Under the pieces are notes generated by a model that had not been told where the DNA came from, did no database searches, and saw only the letters and a list, made by a program, of their open reading frames with translations. Below are positions 43,978 to 54,688 of a DNA stretch of 64,000 nucleotides, piece by piece. Every line of letters starts with the position of its first letter. Position 1 is the stretch's first letter. The stretch lies in contig JAFEVB010000020.1 in the NCBI GenBank assembly GCA_032629725.1, positions 1,094,560 to 1,158,559 of the forward strand. The letters run 5' to 3'. This DNA is from Gremmenia infestans (Eukaryota > Ascomycota > Leotiomycetes > Helotiales > Hamatocanthoscyphaceae). A program made the position numbers and the translations under genes.

Positions 43978-45735
43978 ATGTCGACGCATCCTAGAACATA
44001 TTGGTGGCCGCGACGGAAATACCATGAGTGTGGCCGCGGCAATCTCAAACTTTGCAGCTCAAGGAGAAACCACACGGGACACCATAGGGAATATAACACC
44101 GGCGCTGTGGAGAGAAGAATATATGATGCGCCGCAAGACATACCGTTTATAGATGGCTTTCCGGAACGTCTAATAAGAGAAGGCCTTCCTGAGCGTTTAA
44201 AAAGAGAAGGCACAAGAAAAAGAGAACTGGCCATTGATGACTTGTTAGGTTCATCTATGCAGGAAAATAGCGGTGGTGAACCTTTGCAGGAGGAAGCTGA
44301 GGAGCACAAGAATATCCCAGAAGACGAAACCGCCACTCCCGCAGATTCCTCTGGAGAGCTGGATATGGTTTCTATCTCGGATCCTGTCGTCGAAGAGTAT
44401 TCAACACCAGCCGATCCCTCTGCAGAGCTAGATACGTTTTGTGTTTCGAATCCTGTTACGGAAGAGTATCCTGCCCCGGCCGATCCATCTACAGAGCTAA
44501 ACATGTTTGCTATTCCGGATCCTGCTATTGAATTTGCAGCGACCCAGTCAGCTATTGAACAACGCCTCCAGCAGGAACATGAAACATCTACTACCATACA
44601 TGTCCTCGGTGCTACTCGTCATGGAAAATATATTGCCCATTCACTCGCCGGACTCCCACATGCGCCACCGGTCATTTTGTTGCTTCATACCCATGACCTC
44701 ATGAGAAGATGGAACGAAGAGGGCGCTACGGTTAGAGTCTTGCGGCAAGGAAAGCTGACTGTACAATCTGGAATTGAAGTTGAATTTTCAGGAGACTATG
44801 AGAGTAGTGGATTTCAAGGACATGTGCCAATACGACGACGGTACGACCAGAACGATAGTGTCATACACCATCTGGTTGTTACCACAGATGCGTTCGCCAC
44901 TCTGCCGGCCCTAACTGCGATCGTGCACCGTATTCGACCTTGGACATCCATCTGCTTCTTGCAGGATGGTATGGGTATCATCGATAAAATAAACTCTACC
45001 CTCTTCCCTGACCCCATGAGGAGACCTCATTATGCCCTTGGGAATATATCTCACAAATTGACCCCAACAGAGAGAACTTTTACTGTGATAGAGAGGGAGG
45101 CCGGGAATACCTCTCTCAGTATCCTCATGCGGGCGACAAAACGACAAGACCAGTTTCTAAGCGTTCCCCAGGACCAGCCTTTGATTCGAAGACTGGATAA
45201 CAGCTGGGGGCCATTTATCTACTTGTTGCGGACATTAACCAGATCTCCCGAACTCAAGGCGCATGCCCGAAATCGTCCCGACTTTCACATGGAACAGCTT
45301 GAGAAACTTGCCGTTAATGCCGTCTTGGGCCCATTGTCTGTGTTGTACGATTGCCCCAATGATCAGTTGCTCAACAACTACAACGTAAAACGGACAATGC
45401 GACTTGTTTTGCAAGAAACATCTCTGATATTGCGGTCTCTTCCTGAGATCTCTCGTGTTGCTAGGATTGACTGTCGCTTCAGCGTCAAGAAACTCGAGCG
45501 AATCGTTTTCGCGACAATTAAGAGCACTCGCGGGAACACAACCACAATGCTGCAGCTCGTCAAGGCTGGTAGAAGAACAGGTGTCGAGTTCTGGAACGGC
45601 TATTTAATCAGCCGGGCAAAGGAGTTGGGTATGGCATGTCCGCATAATGAGATGCTTCTGGCTATGGTGCAGGCGAAACAGGCGATTAGCAGTCGGAAAG
45701 ATGAGTGGTTTATACCGGTTCGCGATAAACAGTAA
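43978..45735 (+). CDS. Ketopantoate reductase-like (ApbA/PanE) protein with long N-terminal extension
   Basis: Probable NAD(P)-dependent reductase of the ketopantoate reductase fold. One exon, 585 aa from the first in-frame ATG (43978); the frame is open from 43897 but via TTG. The Rossmann fold starts near residue 203 (TIHVLGATRHGKYIAHSLAG), with GATRHG instead of the usual GxGxxG, so cofactor binding may be altered. Family blocks then follow: HLVVTTDAFATLPAL, CFLQDGMGIIDKIN and the ApbA C-domain KLAVNAVLGPLSVLYDCPNDQLLNN, ending TTTMLQLVKAGRRTGVEFWNGYL. The 200-residue N-terminal extension is unusual and includes three 23-residue repeats (listed separately). Related fungal proteins include mitochondrial PanE-like factors, so a non-enzymatic role is possible. 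The extreme N-terminus is uncertain. Confidence 0.82.
   Translation: MSTHPRTYWWPRRKYHECGRGNLKLCSSRRNHTGHHREYNTGAVERRIYDAPQDIPFIDGFPERLIREGLPERLKREGTRKRELAIDDLLGSSMQENSGGEPLQEEAEEHKNIPEDETATPADSSGELDMVSISDPVVEEYSTPADPSAELDTFCVSNPVTEEYPAPADPSTELNMFAIPDPAIEFAATQSAIEQRLQQEHETSTTIHVLGATRHGKYIAHSLAGLPHAPPVILLLHTHDLMRRWNEEGATVRVLRQGKLTVQSGIEVEFSGDYESSGFQGHVPIRRRYDQNDSVIHHLVVTTDAFATLPALTAIVHRIRPWTSICFLQDGMGIIDKINSTLFPDPMRRPHYALGNISHKLTPTERTFTVIEREAGNTSLSILMRATKRQDQFLSVPQDQPLIRRLDNSWGPFIYLLRTLTRSPELKAHARNRPDFHMEQLEKLAVNAVLGPLSVLYDCPNDQLLNNYNVKRTMRLVLQETSLILRSLPEISRVARIDCRFSVKKLERIVFATIKSTRGNTTTMLQLVKAGRRTGVEFWNGYLISRAKELGMACPHNEMLLAMVQAKQAISSRKDEWFIPVRDKQ
44341..44547 (+). repeat. Three 69-bp in-frame tandem repeats (23 aa each)
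   Basis: Inside the PanE-like gene. Units begin ADSSGELD, ADPSAELD and ADPSTELN and run into DPVxEEYxxP. The third is the most diverged. They form an acidic, Pro/Ser-rich linker before the Rossmann fold. Confidence 0.85.
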
Positions 45736-46132
45736 AGGAGTGGGGACGTGGGAGGTTCTTGTCGGTGTATAACAATTAGATGGATGATGGGCGTTCATAG
45801 CTGTATAGGTACCTATAGAATCATATGTAATTTTGAAAGTTTTATAAATCGAGGCGAACGTGTATATATATGCAGCAGCAAAATTTGGTCGCGTTTACTA
45901 GAGAAATTGAGGTACCTAGTACTGGTGGTACGTAGGTACCTTGGTGATTTATGATTTCGGGGGTAATTCGCCACTATGCTCTGCCCCGCGGTGGTTTGAC
46001 CGATAGCGGCGAACCCTTCGTTATATTTTTTGTGACTCGACTCCCTCCAAACACAACATTCATTACTCTTCACGCTTATCGCACAACCCCTGTCTCTCTG
46101 CTTTGGCTTCTGTTGAATTCAACCATTGCCAA
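45736..46132. other. Intergenic, no gene recognised
   Basis: Contains TATATATGCAGC and GGTACCTAGTAC-like short palindromes near 45860-45940. It is the promoter side of HOM2. Confidence 0.45.
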
Positions 46133-47422
46133 ATGCCTACTCAATTCTCTTCCAAAAAGTGTGGTAAGTATAAAGATCAATTGATCTACCTTTGAAGCCT
46201 CGACGTCGAAGGCTATTGACCCCGCCATACATTGATGAAGCTTGCTAATTGCTTCCAGGAGTTCTTGGTTGCACTGGTTCCGTGGGCCAGCGGTTCATAT
46301 TACTTCTTGCGCAGCATCCGCATTTCACTATCCATGCTCTAGGAGCCTCATCACGGTCTGCGGGCAAGAAATATAAAGATGCTGTGAAATGGAAGCAAGC
46401 ATCGCCCATGGGCAACCATGTAGCGGAATTGGTTGTCAAGGAGTGCAAAGCTAGCGAATTTGCGGATTGCGACATTGTGTTCAGTGGATTAGATGCGGAG
46501 GTCGCTGGTAATATCGGTCAGAACAGCTGTGGGAGGAAGATGTACAAATACTGACTCATTACAGAGATGGAGTTCCTCAAGGCTGAATTGGCCGTATTTT
46601 CGAACGCCAAAAACTATCGCAAAGATCCACTCGTCCCCCTCGTCGTGCCTACGGTCAATCTATCTCACTTTGACGTTATACCCCACCAGCGGAAACAATA
46701 TGGCCTGAAGAAGGGCTTCCTGGTTTGCAACTCGAACTGTGCTGTTATTGGAATTGTTATTCCCTTTGCTGCCATACAGAAGGAGTTTGGAGAAGTAGAC
46801 CAAGTAAGCGTAGTTACGCTGCAGGCTGTTTCTGGTGCTGGATATCCTGGAGTCAGCAGTATGGATATTCTGGATAATGTTGTTCCCTTCATATCAGGAG
46901 AAGAAGACAAGCTGGAGACCGAGGCGCAAAAGATTCTAGGAACGGTCAACAGCGAGGTCTCTGGGTTTCACAATCAGTCCGATTTGAAAATATCCGCGGC
47001 TTGCAATAGGGTGCCGGTCCTAGATGGCCATACTGCCTGTGTTTCTTTGAGATTCAAGAACAGGAACGGTCCTAAGCCTTCCGCAGAAGCTGTCAAGAAG
47101 GCTCTTAGCAGTTATGTGAGCGAAGCACAGACATTGGGATGTCCTTCAGCCCCGGAGCCTTCTATATTGGTGATGGAAGAACCTGATAGACCGCAGCCAC
47201 GACTCGACAGGAATACTCAAAATGGGTATACTGTGAGCGTTGGGCGGGTGAGAGAGGATGAGAGCGGAATATTTGATTTAAAATTCGTTGCTTTGAGTCA
47301 CAATAGTAAGTCCTCTTTTGAGCTCTTCTTTGCGGCAGTGCTAACTTTTAATAGCTGTTATTGGAGCTGCTGGATCTTCGATATTGAATGCGGAGGCTGC
47401 AGTACTCAAGGGGTATATTTAA
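46133..47422 (+). CDS. HOM2: Aspartate-semialdehyde dehydrogenase
   Basis: Cytosolic NADP-dependent enzyme converting aspartyl phosphate to aspartate semialdehyde, shared by threonine and methionine synthesis. Four exons (46133-46163, 46259-46516, 46565-47305, 47355-47422) sum to 365 aa. The 31-nt first exon joins to make KKCGVLGCTGSVGQRF, the NADP-binding glycine loop. The catalytic Cys is in FLVCNSNCAVIG near residue 154. Other family blocks: DCDIVFSGLDAEVAGNIE, TLQAVSGAGYPGVSSMDI, CNRVPVLDGHTACVSLRF, and the last exon TVIGAAGSSILNAEAAV. The length agrees with fungal Hom2. The enzyme is absent from animals. Confidence 0.97.
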
Positions 47423-47934
47423 ATCATGACAATATCAGCCACCTTTAAAAGTCTTTTATAGATTCAACAAGACCTTTCATATAGGAATCTGACTAGAGAA
47501 GATAAACAAAAGTCAAAGTACCCACAAATATCATGATCCGGTGCGTGTGAGGAGTAGAAGCTCAATCGAAATTCCTTTTTATGGGTGTGTGTATATACTG
47601 GTATATTTTTGGAGAGCTTGTATAAGCATCGTAATCAACAAAACGAAGCAAGGCCTCCTACACTTCTCCAATGTAAAGGATTTAGAAGACTTCAGACAAG
47701 ATAAGACTTTCTTCTACTGTAAACTTCCATTGGTCCCGGAACCGGGAAGTTTCATTTCACGTGATTATGCTGGGTTGTCGCCTATATTACCCAAAGTTGA
47801 CTAGCTCCAAGAAAGTGGAATCGCACTTTTCTATCTACAATCTTTCGCGAAACTTTCCAGCTTCAATCTCCTCAACACCAATTCTGCGTGCAGATTCCGA
47901 GCCAGCCTTCACAAGCAGGTAGAAAGAATAAATC
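47423..47934. other. Intergenic, promoter side of RPS4
   Basis: No gene recognised. Pyrimidine-rich tracts (CTTTCTTCTACTG, CTTTTCTATCTAC) lie upstream of the ribosomal protein start, as is common for fungal RP genes. Confidence 0.45.
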
Positions 47935-49069
47935 ATGGGACGCGGGCCGTATGCCTTCTCTTTCATTCTATTCTATTCTTCACCCCCAAGGTATCGCAGC
48001 AAGTCAGCTTGGCAAATGGTTCACAAGAGTGCGATGTGTCGATTTTCGCCCTCCTAAGAGCGTTTGACCTTGACCCTAGCATTCAGTACCTGCGATACTT
48101 GTTTCCAGCCTCCTACATACTTGCCCATCTCTTGAAAACATGCTAATTTCGATCTCTACAGAAAGAAGCACCAAAAGCGCTTGAGCGCGCCATCGCATTG
48201 GCTTCTGGACAAATTGTCTGGTGCCTATGCTCCTCGTCCATCCCCCGGTCCTCACAAGCTTCGCGACTGCATGCCTCTCATTGTCTTCATCCGAAACCGT
48301 CTAAAGTATGCGCTCAACTCGCGCGAGACCAAGGCTATTGTCATGCAACGCTTGATCAAGGTCGATGGCAAGGTCCGAACCGATGCCACCTACCCAGCAG
48401 GCTTCATGGACGTTATCAGCATCGAGAAGACCGGCGAGCACTTCCGTCTGGTGTACGACACCAAGGGCCGCTTCACCGTCCACCGAATCCAGGCTGAGGA
48501 GGCAGAATACAAGCTTGGCAAGGTCAAGAGAGTACAGTTGGGCAAAGGCGGAATCCCATTCTTGGTCACGCACGATGCACGAACGTAAGTTCTATCAGAC
48601 ATCATTCAGCCGTTGGTCCAAGCTTTGGTCGATCCATCTCAAAACGATTGATTGGAGCTAGATCAACGGTTACTATACAATTCCCCCAGAAATGCTGACG
48701 AATTTTGCGCTGTGTAGTATCCGTTACCCTGACCCAACCATCAAGGTCAACGACACCGTCAAGATTGATCTTGCCACCGGAAAGATTACCGACTTTATCA
48801 AGTTCGACACTGGTGTTATCGCCATGGCTACTGGTGGTCGTAACATGGGTCGTGTTGGTGTCATCACCCACCGAGAACGCCACGATGGTGGTTTCAACAT
48901 CGTTCACATCAAGGATGCCATAGACAACTCTTTCGCTACTCGTGAGAACAACGTCTTCGTCATCGGTTCTGAGAAGCCATGGGTTTCACTGCCAAAGGGC
49001 AAGGGTGTCAAGCTGTCCATTGCGGAAGAGAGAGATCGCAGACGTGCCCATGCCATTGCAGGCCACTAG
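47935..49069 (+). CDS. RPS4: 40S ribosomal protein S4 (eS4)
   Basis: Structural protein of the small ribosomal subunit. Three exons (47935-47948, 48162-48584, 48718-49069) sum to 262 aa, the normal eS4 size. The 14-nt first exon encodes MGRG plus part of Pro and is followed by a 213-nt intron, typical for RP genes. Domains: the N-terminal KKHQKRLSAPSHWLLDKL, the S4 RNA-binding region PLIVFIRNRLKYALN, then KVDGKVRTDATYPAGFMDV, and the KOW-containing C-terminus TGGRNMGRVGVITHRERH. The gene ends IAEERDRRRAHAIAGH. Confidence 0.98.
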
Positions 49070-50464
49070 ATGTTTACTTTTGCTTTGGGTCAAGATGGGT
49101 CATGGAATGGAGTACTTGGACTTTGCTCAGGTTTTTGCAAAAGTCATGCAGATAGCGGCATAGTAAACCAATACCATCAAATGTGACAATCCTCTTCGCC
49201 CCAACCGCAAGGGTTTCAGAAATCATTTTTGTCTCTGGGTAAGAGACATGCAATTCCTCTACCTGGGTGACTGATGATTATAAAGTGACCCCCATGCAAA
49301 TCCATGCCCATAGTTGTGGAAGACGCGTTATATCCTTACAGCAAAAGCTATCTAGTGCATTTTATAGGATATTTGCAAGCACGATGGCAATTAATAGAAG
49401 GGGTGGGGGGGACATTCTTCCAATGACCTACTCGATCTGGGATACTGCGGTGCGGTGGATTAGGTCAGATCAGGGCAATCACATTTCGGAATGTCGGGGC
49501 TTCACTGCAGGCTGCAGTAGTGAGCTTTCTGAGGTAAGAAAAGCAGCACTCGAGAGAAAAATGTCTCTACTATCGTGAGGGGAAAGAGACCTCGTGCGCT
49601 TTAATGGCGAGGAGGAACTCGAAGGATGACTTGATTTCGGATTGCTTGGGCCAGAAGGGTTTACGCGGTGACACCGCTGGCTGCAGTGCTCACCTCTACA
49701 TGTAAGGCTCAAAGGGGCACGTCAAGGCTTGCAGGGTTTCCTGCGGCATTACCTTCAATGACTGGTGGAAGTGGCGTGGGGTAACATTGCTCGGCTGGGT
49801 GAGGCATACAGTATGTGTTCTTGTACGTATTAGTATCAGTATTACTAGTAGTATTAGGGAAGTTGGTGGCTTCAAACTGCAATGTCTTCTAAGAAACAAG
49901 AAGCAATTAAAGAGTGGGATGGATTTGTGACGATAGCATGACAGATCCACAACGCAGCATATTTATAAAGCATGGCTGAATTGCCACGATTCTTCAGCTA
50001 CGTCGAAGAGTGAGTGAGTGACATGGACATGCTCAGGCCCATATAGGTATTCTAATTCAAGCACCTGTTGCAGTAGAACAACACGACCAAGTACACTTCA
50101 CGTATGAATAGGTACAGAGTAGGACCATCAGCAGCAAGACAGCGAATCCATTCTCCGGGCAATATTCCTCCACCCCTCTTCCAGCTACTAGCACAAATTC
50201 ATAGGTACCTACCTAGTACCTGCCTAGGTGTCTTGAAGTAGGTACGTATTGCAGGTTTCTTCCCTCTCATTCCCCAGGTATATAAAGGGCGACCGGCTGT
50301 TCCTCATTTTTTTTCCAATTTTTCCCCATCAAATTCAATCTGAGAGTGCCTTTGCAAAAGCAAACTGATGCAAGGATTTTCTGCAAGGAGCACAAATCTG
50401 ATCTAACCTGATCTACAGTACCGTACCTACCTTAACCTAACCTTCTATAATCCTTGCTGGCAAT
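49070..50464. other. Intergenic region upstream of DLD
   Basis: About 1.4 kb without a convincing gene. GGTACCTACCTAGTACCTGCCTAGG-type palindromic repeats lie near 50202-50230. A TATA box is listed separately. Confidence 0.5.
50279..50287 (+). promoter_or_regulatory. TATA box upstream of D-lactate dehydrogenase
   Basis: GTATATAAAGG lies about 185 bp before the DLD start codon, followed by T-rich and CAAA-rich leader sequence. Its position fits a core promoter; no transcript data are available. Confidence 0.5.
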
Positions 50465-52765
50465 ATGTCAGTCTGCAGACTCGGGTCGGCAAAAAACGCC
50501 GGCGCGCCGATGAGGGGTTGGAGTTGGGCTTCTAGAATATCAACGCCGCAAAACTCGGTATTCTTAAGACGCAGGTGGAACAGCTCAAGAACTTCAAACA
50601 TAACAGCTGCCGCCAAAGCCAAAGTTGTCTCTGGTACTGGCACAAGCAACGGAGTTCGAGTAGGATGGAATTCCTTTAGTGTTGTAGCTGTGGTTGCCGC
50701 CACCGCTGTGCTTGTCCATGGATATGCCACGTTCCAGGCAAATTCCAAGGCGGCAAGGGAGAGAGACTATTCCAGTCCTGCAAAGTTTGTAAGGCCTAAA
50801 TATGCAGATATTAGCGCTATGGAAGCAGTAAGTGTTTCCAGAATTTGGCATGTTGATTGGAACAATGTAGTCCCGCGAAGTCTTCCAAAGGCTGGAAATA
50901 CCACTAACCTCTCCCACTTCTTGATCCTAGCGGAGGGCTTCGCCCATTGGCTTACTCCTCGATACTTCTTCTCGTGGACCATTTTACCTACAAGTTTCAA
51001 TCACTAAATGATGCCCAGGCAATCAAAGAAATCCGCCAAGCAACAAGTGATGAAGATACCATCTCCACTGATCCTGATGACCTCAAGGCCCACGGCTATT
51101 CAGAGTGGTCCTCAACTAACATAGATGGCCTCCCAGTAGCTGTAGCCTATCCAAAGACAACAGATGAAGTATCAAAAATTGCGAGGATCTGCTACAAATA
51201 CCGAGTTCCAATCATCCCATTCTCCGGCGGAACAAGTCTCGAAGGAAACTTCTCGGCTCCTTATGGAGGCGTCAGTGTCGATTTCGCTTACATGGACCAA
51301 ATTCTGGAATTACATGAAGAAGATATGGATATCGTAGTCCAGCCCTCTGTATCTTGGATGGATTTGAATGAGCAGCTCGCTAAACGCCAAACTGGACTCT
51401 TCTTTCCGGTAGATCCTGGTCCAAGTAAGGCTTCCCTTCTCTTCAAGTTTCGTTTAGTGTGCATCAATTATGATTCTGCAAAGTTCCTGTTCCCTTTTTC
51501 TAGATCTATATGGCATGTTCCTGGAGCGTCTAATTCAGAAGACTTGAAAGTGTTTCGCGGTTCTCGGGACATCGATCCATGCCCCTTCAGGTTTCCAAAC
51601 TAAAGCTGACGATCGGGTTTCCACAGGCGCAAAGATTGGCGGTATGGTAGGTACGAACTGTTCAGGCACGAATGCAGTACGATATGGTACCATGAAAGAT
51701 TGGGTCATAAACCTCACAGTTGTGTTGGCCGACGGTACAGTCATCAAGACGAAGCGGCGGCCAAGAAAATCTTCCGCAGGCTACAACCTCAACAGTCTCT
51801 TCGTGGGATCTGAGGGTACACTTGGCCTGGTGACGGAAATAACCCTCAAGCTGGCCGTCGTTCCGCAAGAATTCTCCGTCGCCGTGGTTACTTTCCCCTC
51901 GATTCGCGATGCTGCATCCGCTGCTGCTAGCGTCATGAGAGCTGGCGTGCAAGTGGCGGCTATGGAGATCATGGATGAAGTGCAAATGAAAGTTGTAAAC
52001 CTTTCCGGCTCTACTGCGCCGAGAAAGTGGAAAGAGATGCCTACACTTTTCTTCAAATTCAGTGGCACCAAAGCTTCGGTCAAAGAGAATATCGCTATAG
52101 TCGGTGCCATCGCCAAAACCCATGGTGGAGGCAATTTCGAATTCGCAAAGGATGTAAAGGAGCAGACATTACTATGGAGTGCCAGGAAGGAAAGCCTTTG
52201 GTCTATGTTAGCTTTGAGAAAGGAAGGCAACGAAGTATGGAGTACTGATGTTGCCGTTCCATTCTCGAGGTTAGCCGATATCATTGAAATTAGCAAGAAG
52301 GAGATGGATGACTTGGGATTATTTGCAAGTATCCTAGGCCATATAGGCGACGGCAACTTTCATGAAAGGTACGCCGAGTTTTCTTGTAATATGCGGAACT
52401 TTGCCCATGTCCTCAGCTGTCGGGTTTGAGAATAATTAGGACAAGTGCAAATTAATCTGGTGGGCAGTATTCTTTATGATCGACGAATCGATGGAGAGAG
52501 GGAGAAGGTTGAGCGGTGTGTAAAAAGCATGGTTAAAAGGGCTCTGGAAATGGAAGGCACTTGCACTGTGAGTTTGAGCTTCTCCTGCTCAACGAATTGA
52601 TTTTAAGTTTTTGAACAGGGAGAACATGGGATTGGAATTGGCAAGAAGGAAGCGCTGCTGATGGAAGTGGGCATTAATACAATCCATGTAATGGAATCCA
52701 TAAAGCAAGCGCTCGATCCGCACTGGATTTTGAACCCGGGAAAGATCATGGACATACCATCTTAA
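50465..52765 (+). CDS. DLD1: Mitochondrial D-lactate dehydrogenase (cytochrome c)
   Basis: FAD-linked inner-membrane enzyme that oxidises D-lactate to pyruvate and passes electrons to cytochrome c. Five exons (50465-50827, 51019-51424, 51627-52368, 52468-52567, 52619-52765) sum to 585 aa. The Arg-rich N-terminus is a mitochondrial presequence (VFLRRRWNSSRTSNI), followed by a membrane span (FSVVAVVAATAVLVHGY). The FAD_binding_4 domain has VPIIPFSGGTSLEGN, DIVVQPSVSW, GLFFPVDPGPSAKIGGM and FVGSEGTLGLVTEITLKL. The FAD-oxidase C domain ends with ILGHIGDGNFHES, GTCTGEHGIGIGKK and PHWILNPGKIMD. Two introns near 200 nt and two near 50-100 nt all restore conserved sequence. Confidence 0.95.
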
Positions 52766-54515
52766 TTGTTCATTGTTTTCTTTCTGGTATAGGCATAGGT
52801 TTTTTTCAAGGGAAAGACCAGGACTGGATAGAAATGGGGTGTGAAAGGCTGCCTGATCATCTGGATGTCAGCGGTGCATATTGCGTTGCTTTAAATTTTT
52901 GCGGGATGGAGTTCGCGGGCATTATTTAGAATCATCATCTTCGCGGGGGAGAACTTAATGATCAGTAATAACGAGAAACGAGATTACAGCCTTTGGCCAC
53001 GCCTTTTAAACATATACTGCTGATAAAGGGGAGCCTAGCCTATCGACAATACTTTGATACGTCATGCATCAGACTTAGAAGAAGCAATAGATTGAAATGA
53101 ACCTATACTTCGTACTTGCTATTATTGTGGGGACACGTCAGAATTTTGGTACTTAGTTCATCGCAGTACATTACTACGATGAATCTGGTCACATGACTCA
53201 AATAGTAACTACATATCTAGTAGTGAACAGGGGCTGGCCAAAAGATGCATCTATCTCCTAAACAAAACCAAATATCGAAGCAGTCTACAGACGTCAGATA
53301 TCGGTATGCCGTATAACGTGGGACATTCGGAAAGTTTTAGTGGGGTGTCCTAACGGTGAAGCTCAAGAGCACATCAACATTGGTGGGATGAAATACCGAT
53401 ACAGGGAAGGAAATCTCTCCCTTGGGCGTGCTGACCCCCACTCCAGGGCCTCGAGCCTAATTACCATACACTTATGACATTGATCTCTTTGACTACGGCA
53501 CGGCGGAGACCCCACAGGTTTAGTCTCCACGCTGATAATTCAGGTAGGACTGTAGTAATTATTGAGGGTGGACTTACCACATGTGACAATCTTAACTATG
53601 AACCCTGGTATACATAAGAAGCTATCCTAAGATGTATATTTGCGCAACAGGGTGTTATACCGAGACGAAGGGACGATAAATCCATGTTGGTTGGTACCAT
53701 ACTCGTAGCTCAAGGCCCATCCATTATTGAACGATTCTCCATGTATGATCTTGGCGTGTCATTCTTGCCTTGTTTGCTTGTTAGTAATTACTTGTTCGGT
53801 AATATGCGTTCAAGCGAGACAGACTCCTGAAATTCTCACAGGTAGTAGGTCCTAAAGGTAAAGTGGGCAGGAAAACGTACTGTACTCGTCAAGCCAAGTA
53901 GATGCATAGTTTGCTTTAGTTGAAAATTGAAAACATAGCTAGAAAGCCGAGATATGGTGCAGAGTACAGGCACAAATCATGCTGCGAGACACAGTTGAAA
54001 AAGTGGAGAGTTAGTGTTGAAGAGTAGAGAACTTGAGACCTGTACCTCGCCTGACCTCCTAGGTATGTCCATGCACCTTCACATACTTCTCGTCACGTGA
54101 TTTGGCGATAAGAACTAAGGTCTAAAGCGCGAACGCGAACAATCTCAACTGTAAGTATCCTATCAACGACTCAACGCCAAGGATAATAATTCAAATTCAG
54201 TCTCAAACGTCAACCAGCTTCACTTCAATCCGCGCATAACCTCTTGATTGATCATTCAATGTGTTGTCCCCGCAGGTAAAACATTGCAAACATCTCCTTC
54301 TCCCACTTCGGAGTGTCAACCGCGCGCTGTCTCTGTCCTTTGGAAGCAAAGTCAAGAAGCAATCATACCATACCAGGGCTGCCGACCTACCTACATACAT
54401 AGGTAGTCTGCTTTTGCCCACGTTGTCTTCCTCTACTTCCTTACATTCACTCTTAAAATTCACTTTATTACTTCTCCATTGACAGACTCTATGCAACCGC
54501 CCTCCACTCCACCTC

Positions 54516-54548
<33 letters not shown>

Positions 54549-54688
54549 CTCCAGCCCACCTCTGCCTCCACTTCAATGCTCCCAAAACCACCACTCTGGC
54601 TACCACACAATCACCCTCTTTGTTGTTTCCCGCATACTAACTAGATCTACAGTAGTGTGTTTGTTCCAGCGGTTGTGGAACATTCATT
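52766..54688. other. Intergenic, no gene recognised
   Basis: About 1.9 kb with no convincing ORF, RNA gene or transposon. The last 500 bp, upstream of the RdRP, is pyrimidine-rich with a CCCTCA microsatellite. Confidence 0.5.
54521..54550. repeat. (CCCTCA)n microsatellite
   Basis: About five CCCTCA units in a C/T-rich leader, roughly 140-170 bp before the RdRP start codon. It is not the TTAGGG telomere unit. Confidence 0.85.

Noticed and set aside
43950..44597. 215-codon Ser-rich minus-strand ORF
   Set aside because: Antisense of the repeat-bearing N-terminus of the PanE-like gene; no start context or homology.
51781..52356. 191-codon minus-strand ORF
   Set aside because: Antisense to conserved DLD coding sequence.
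54521..54550. CCCTCA array considered as an interstitial telomere
   Set aside because: The unit is not CCCTAA; it is an ordinary microsatellite in a pyrimidine-rich leader.
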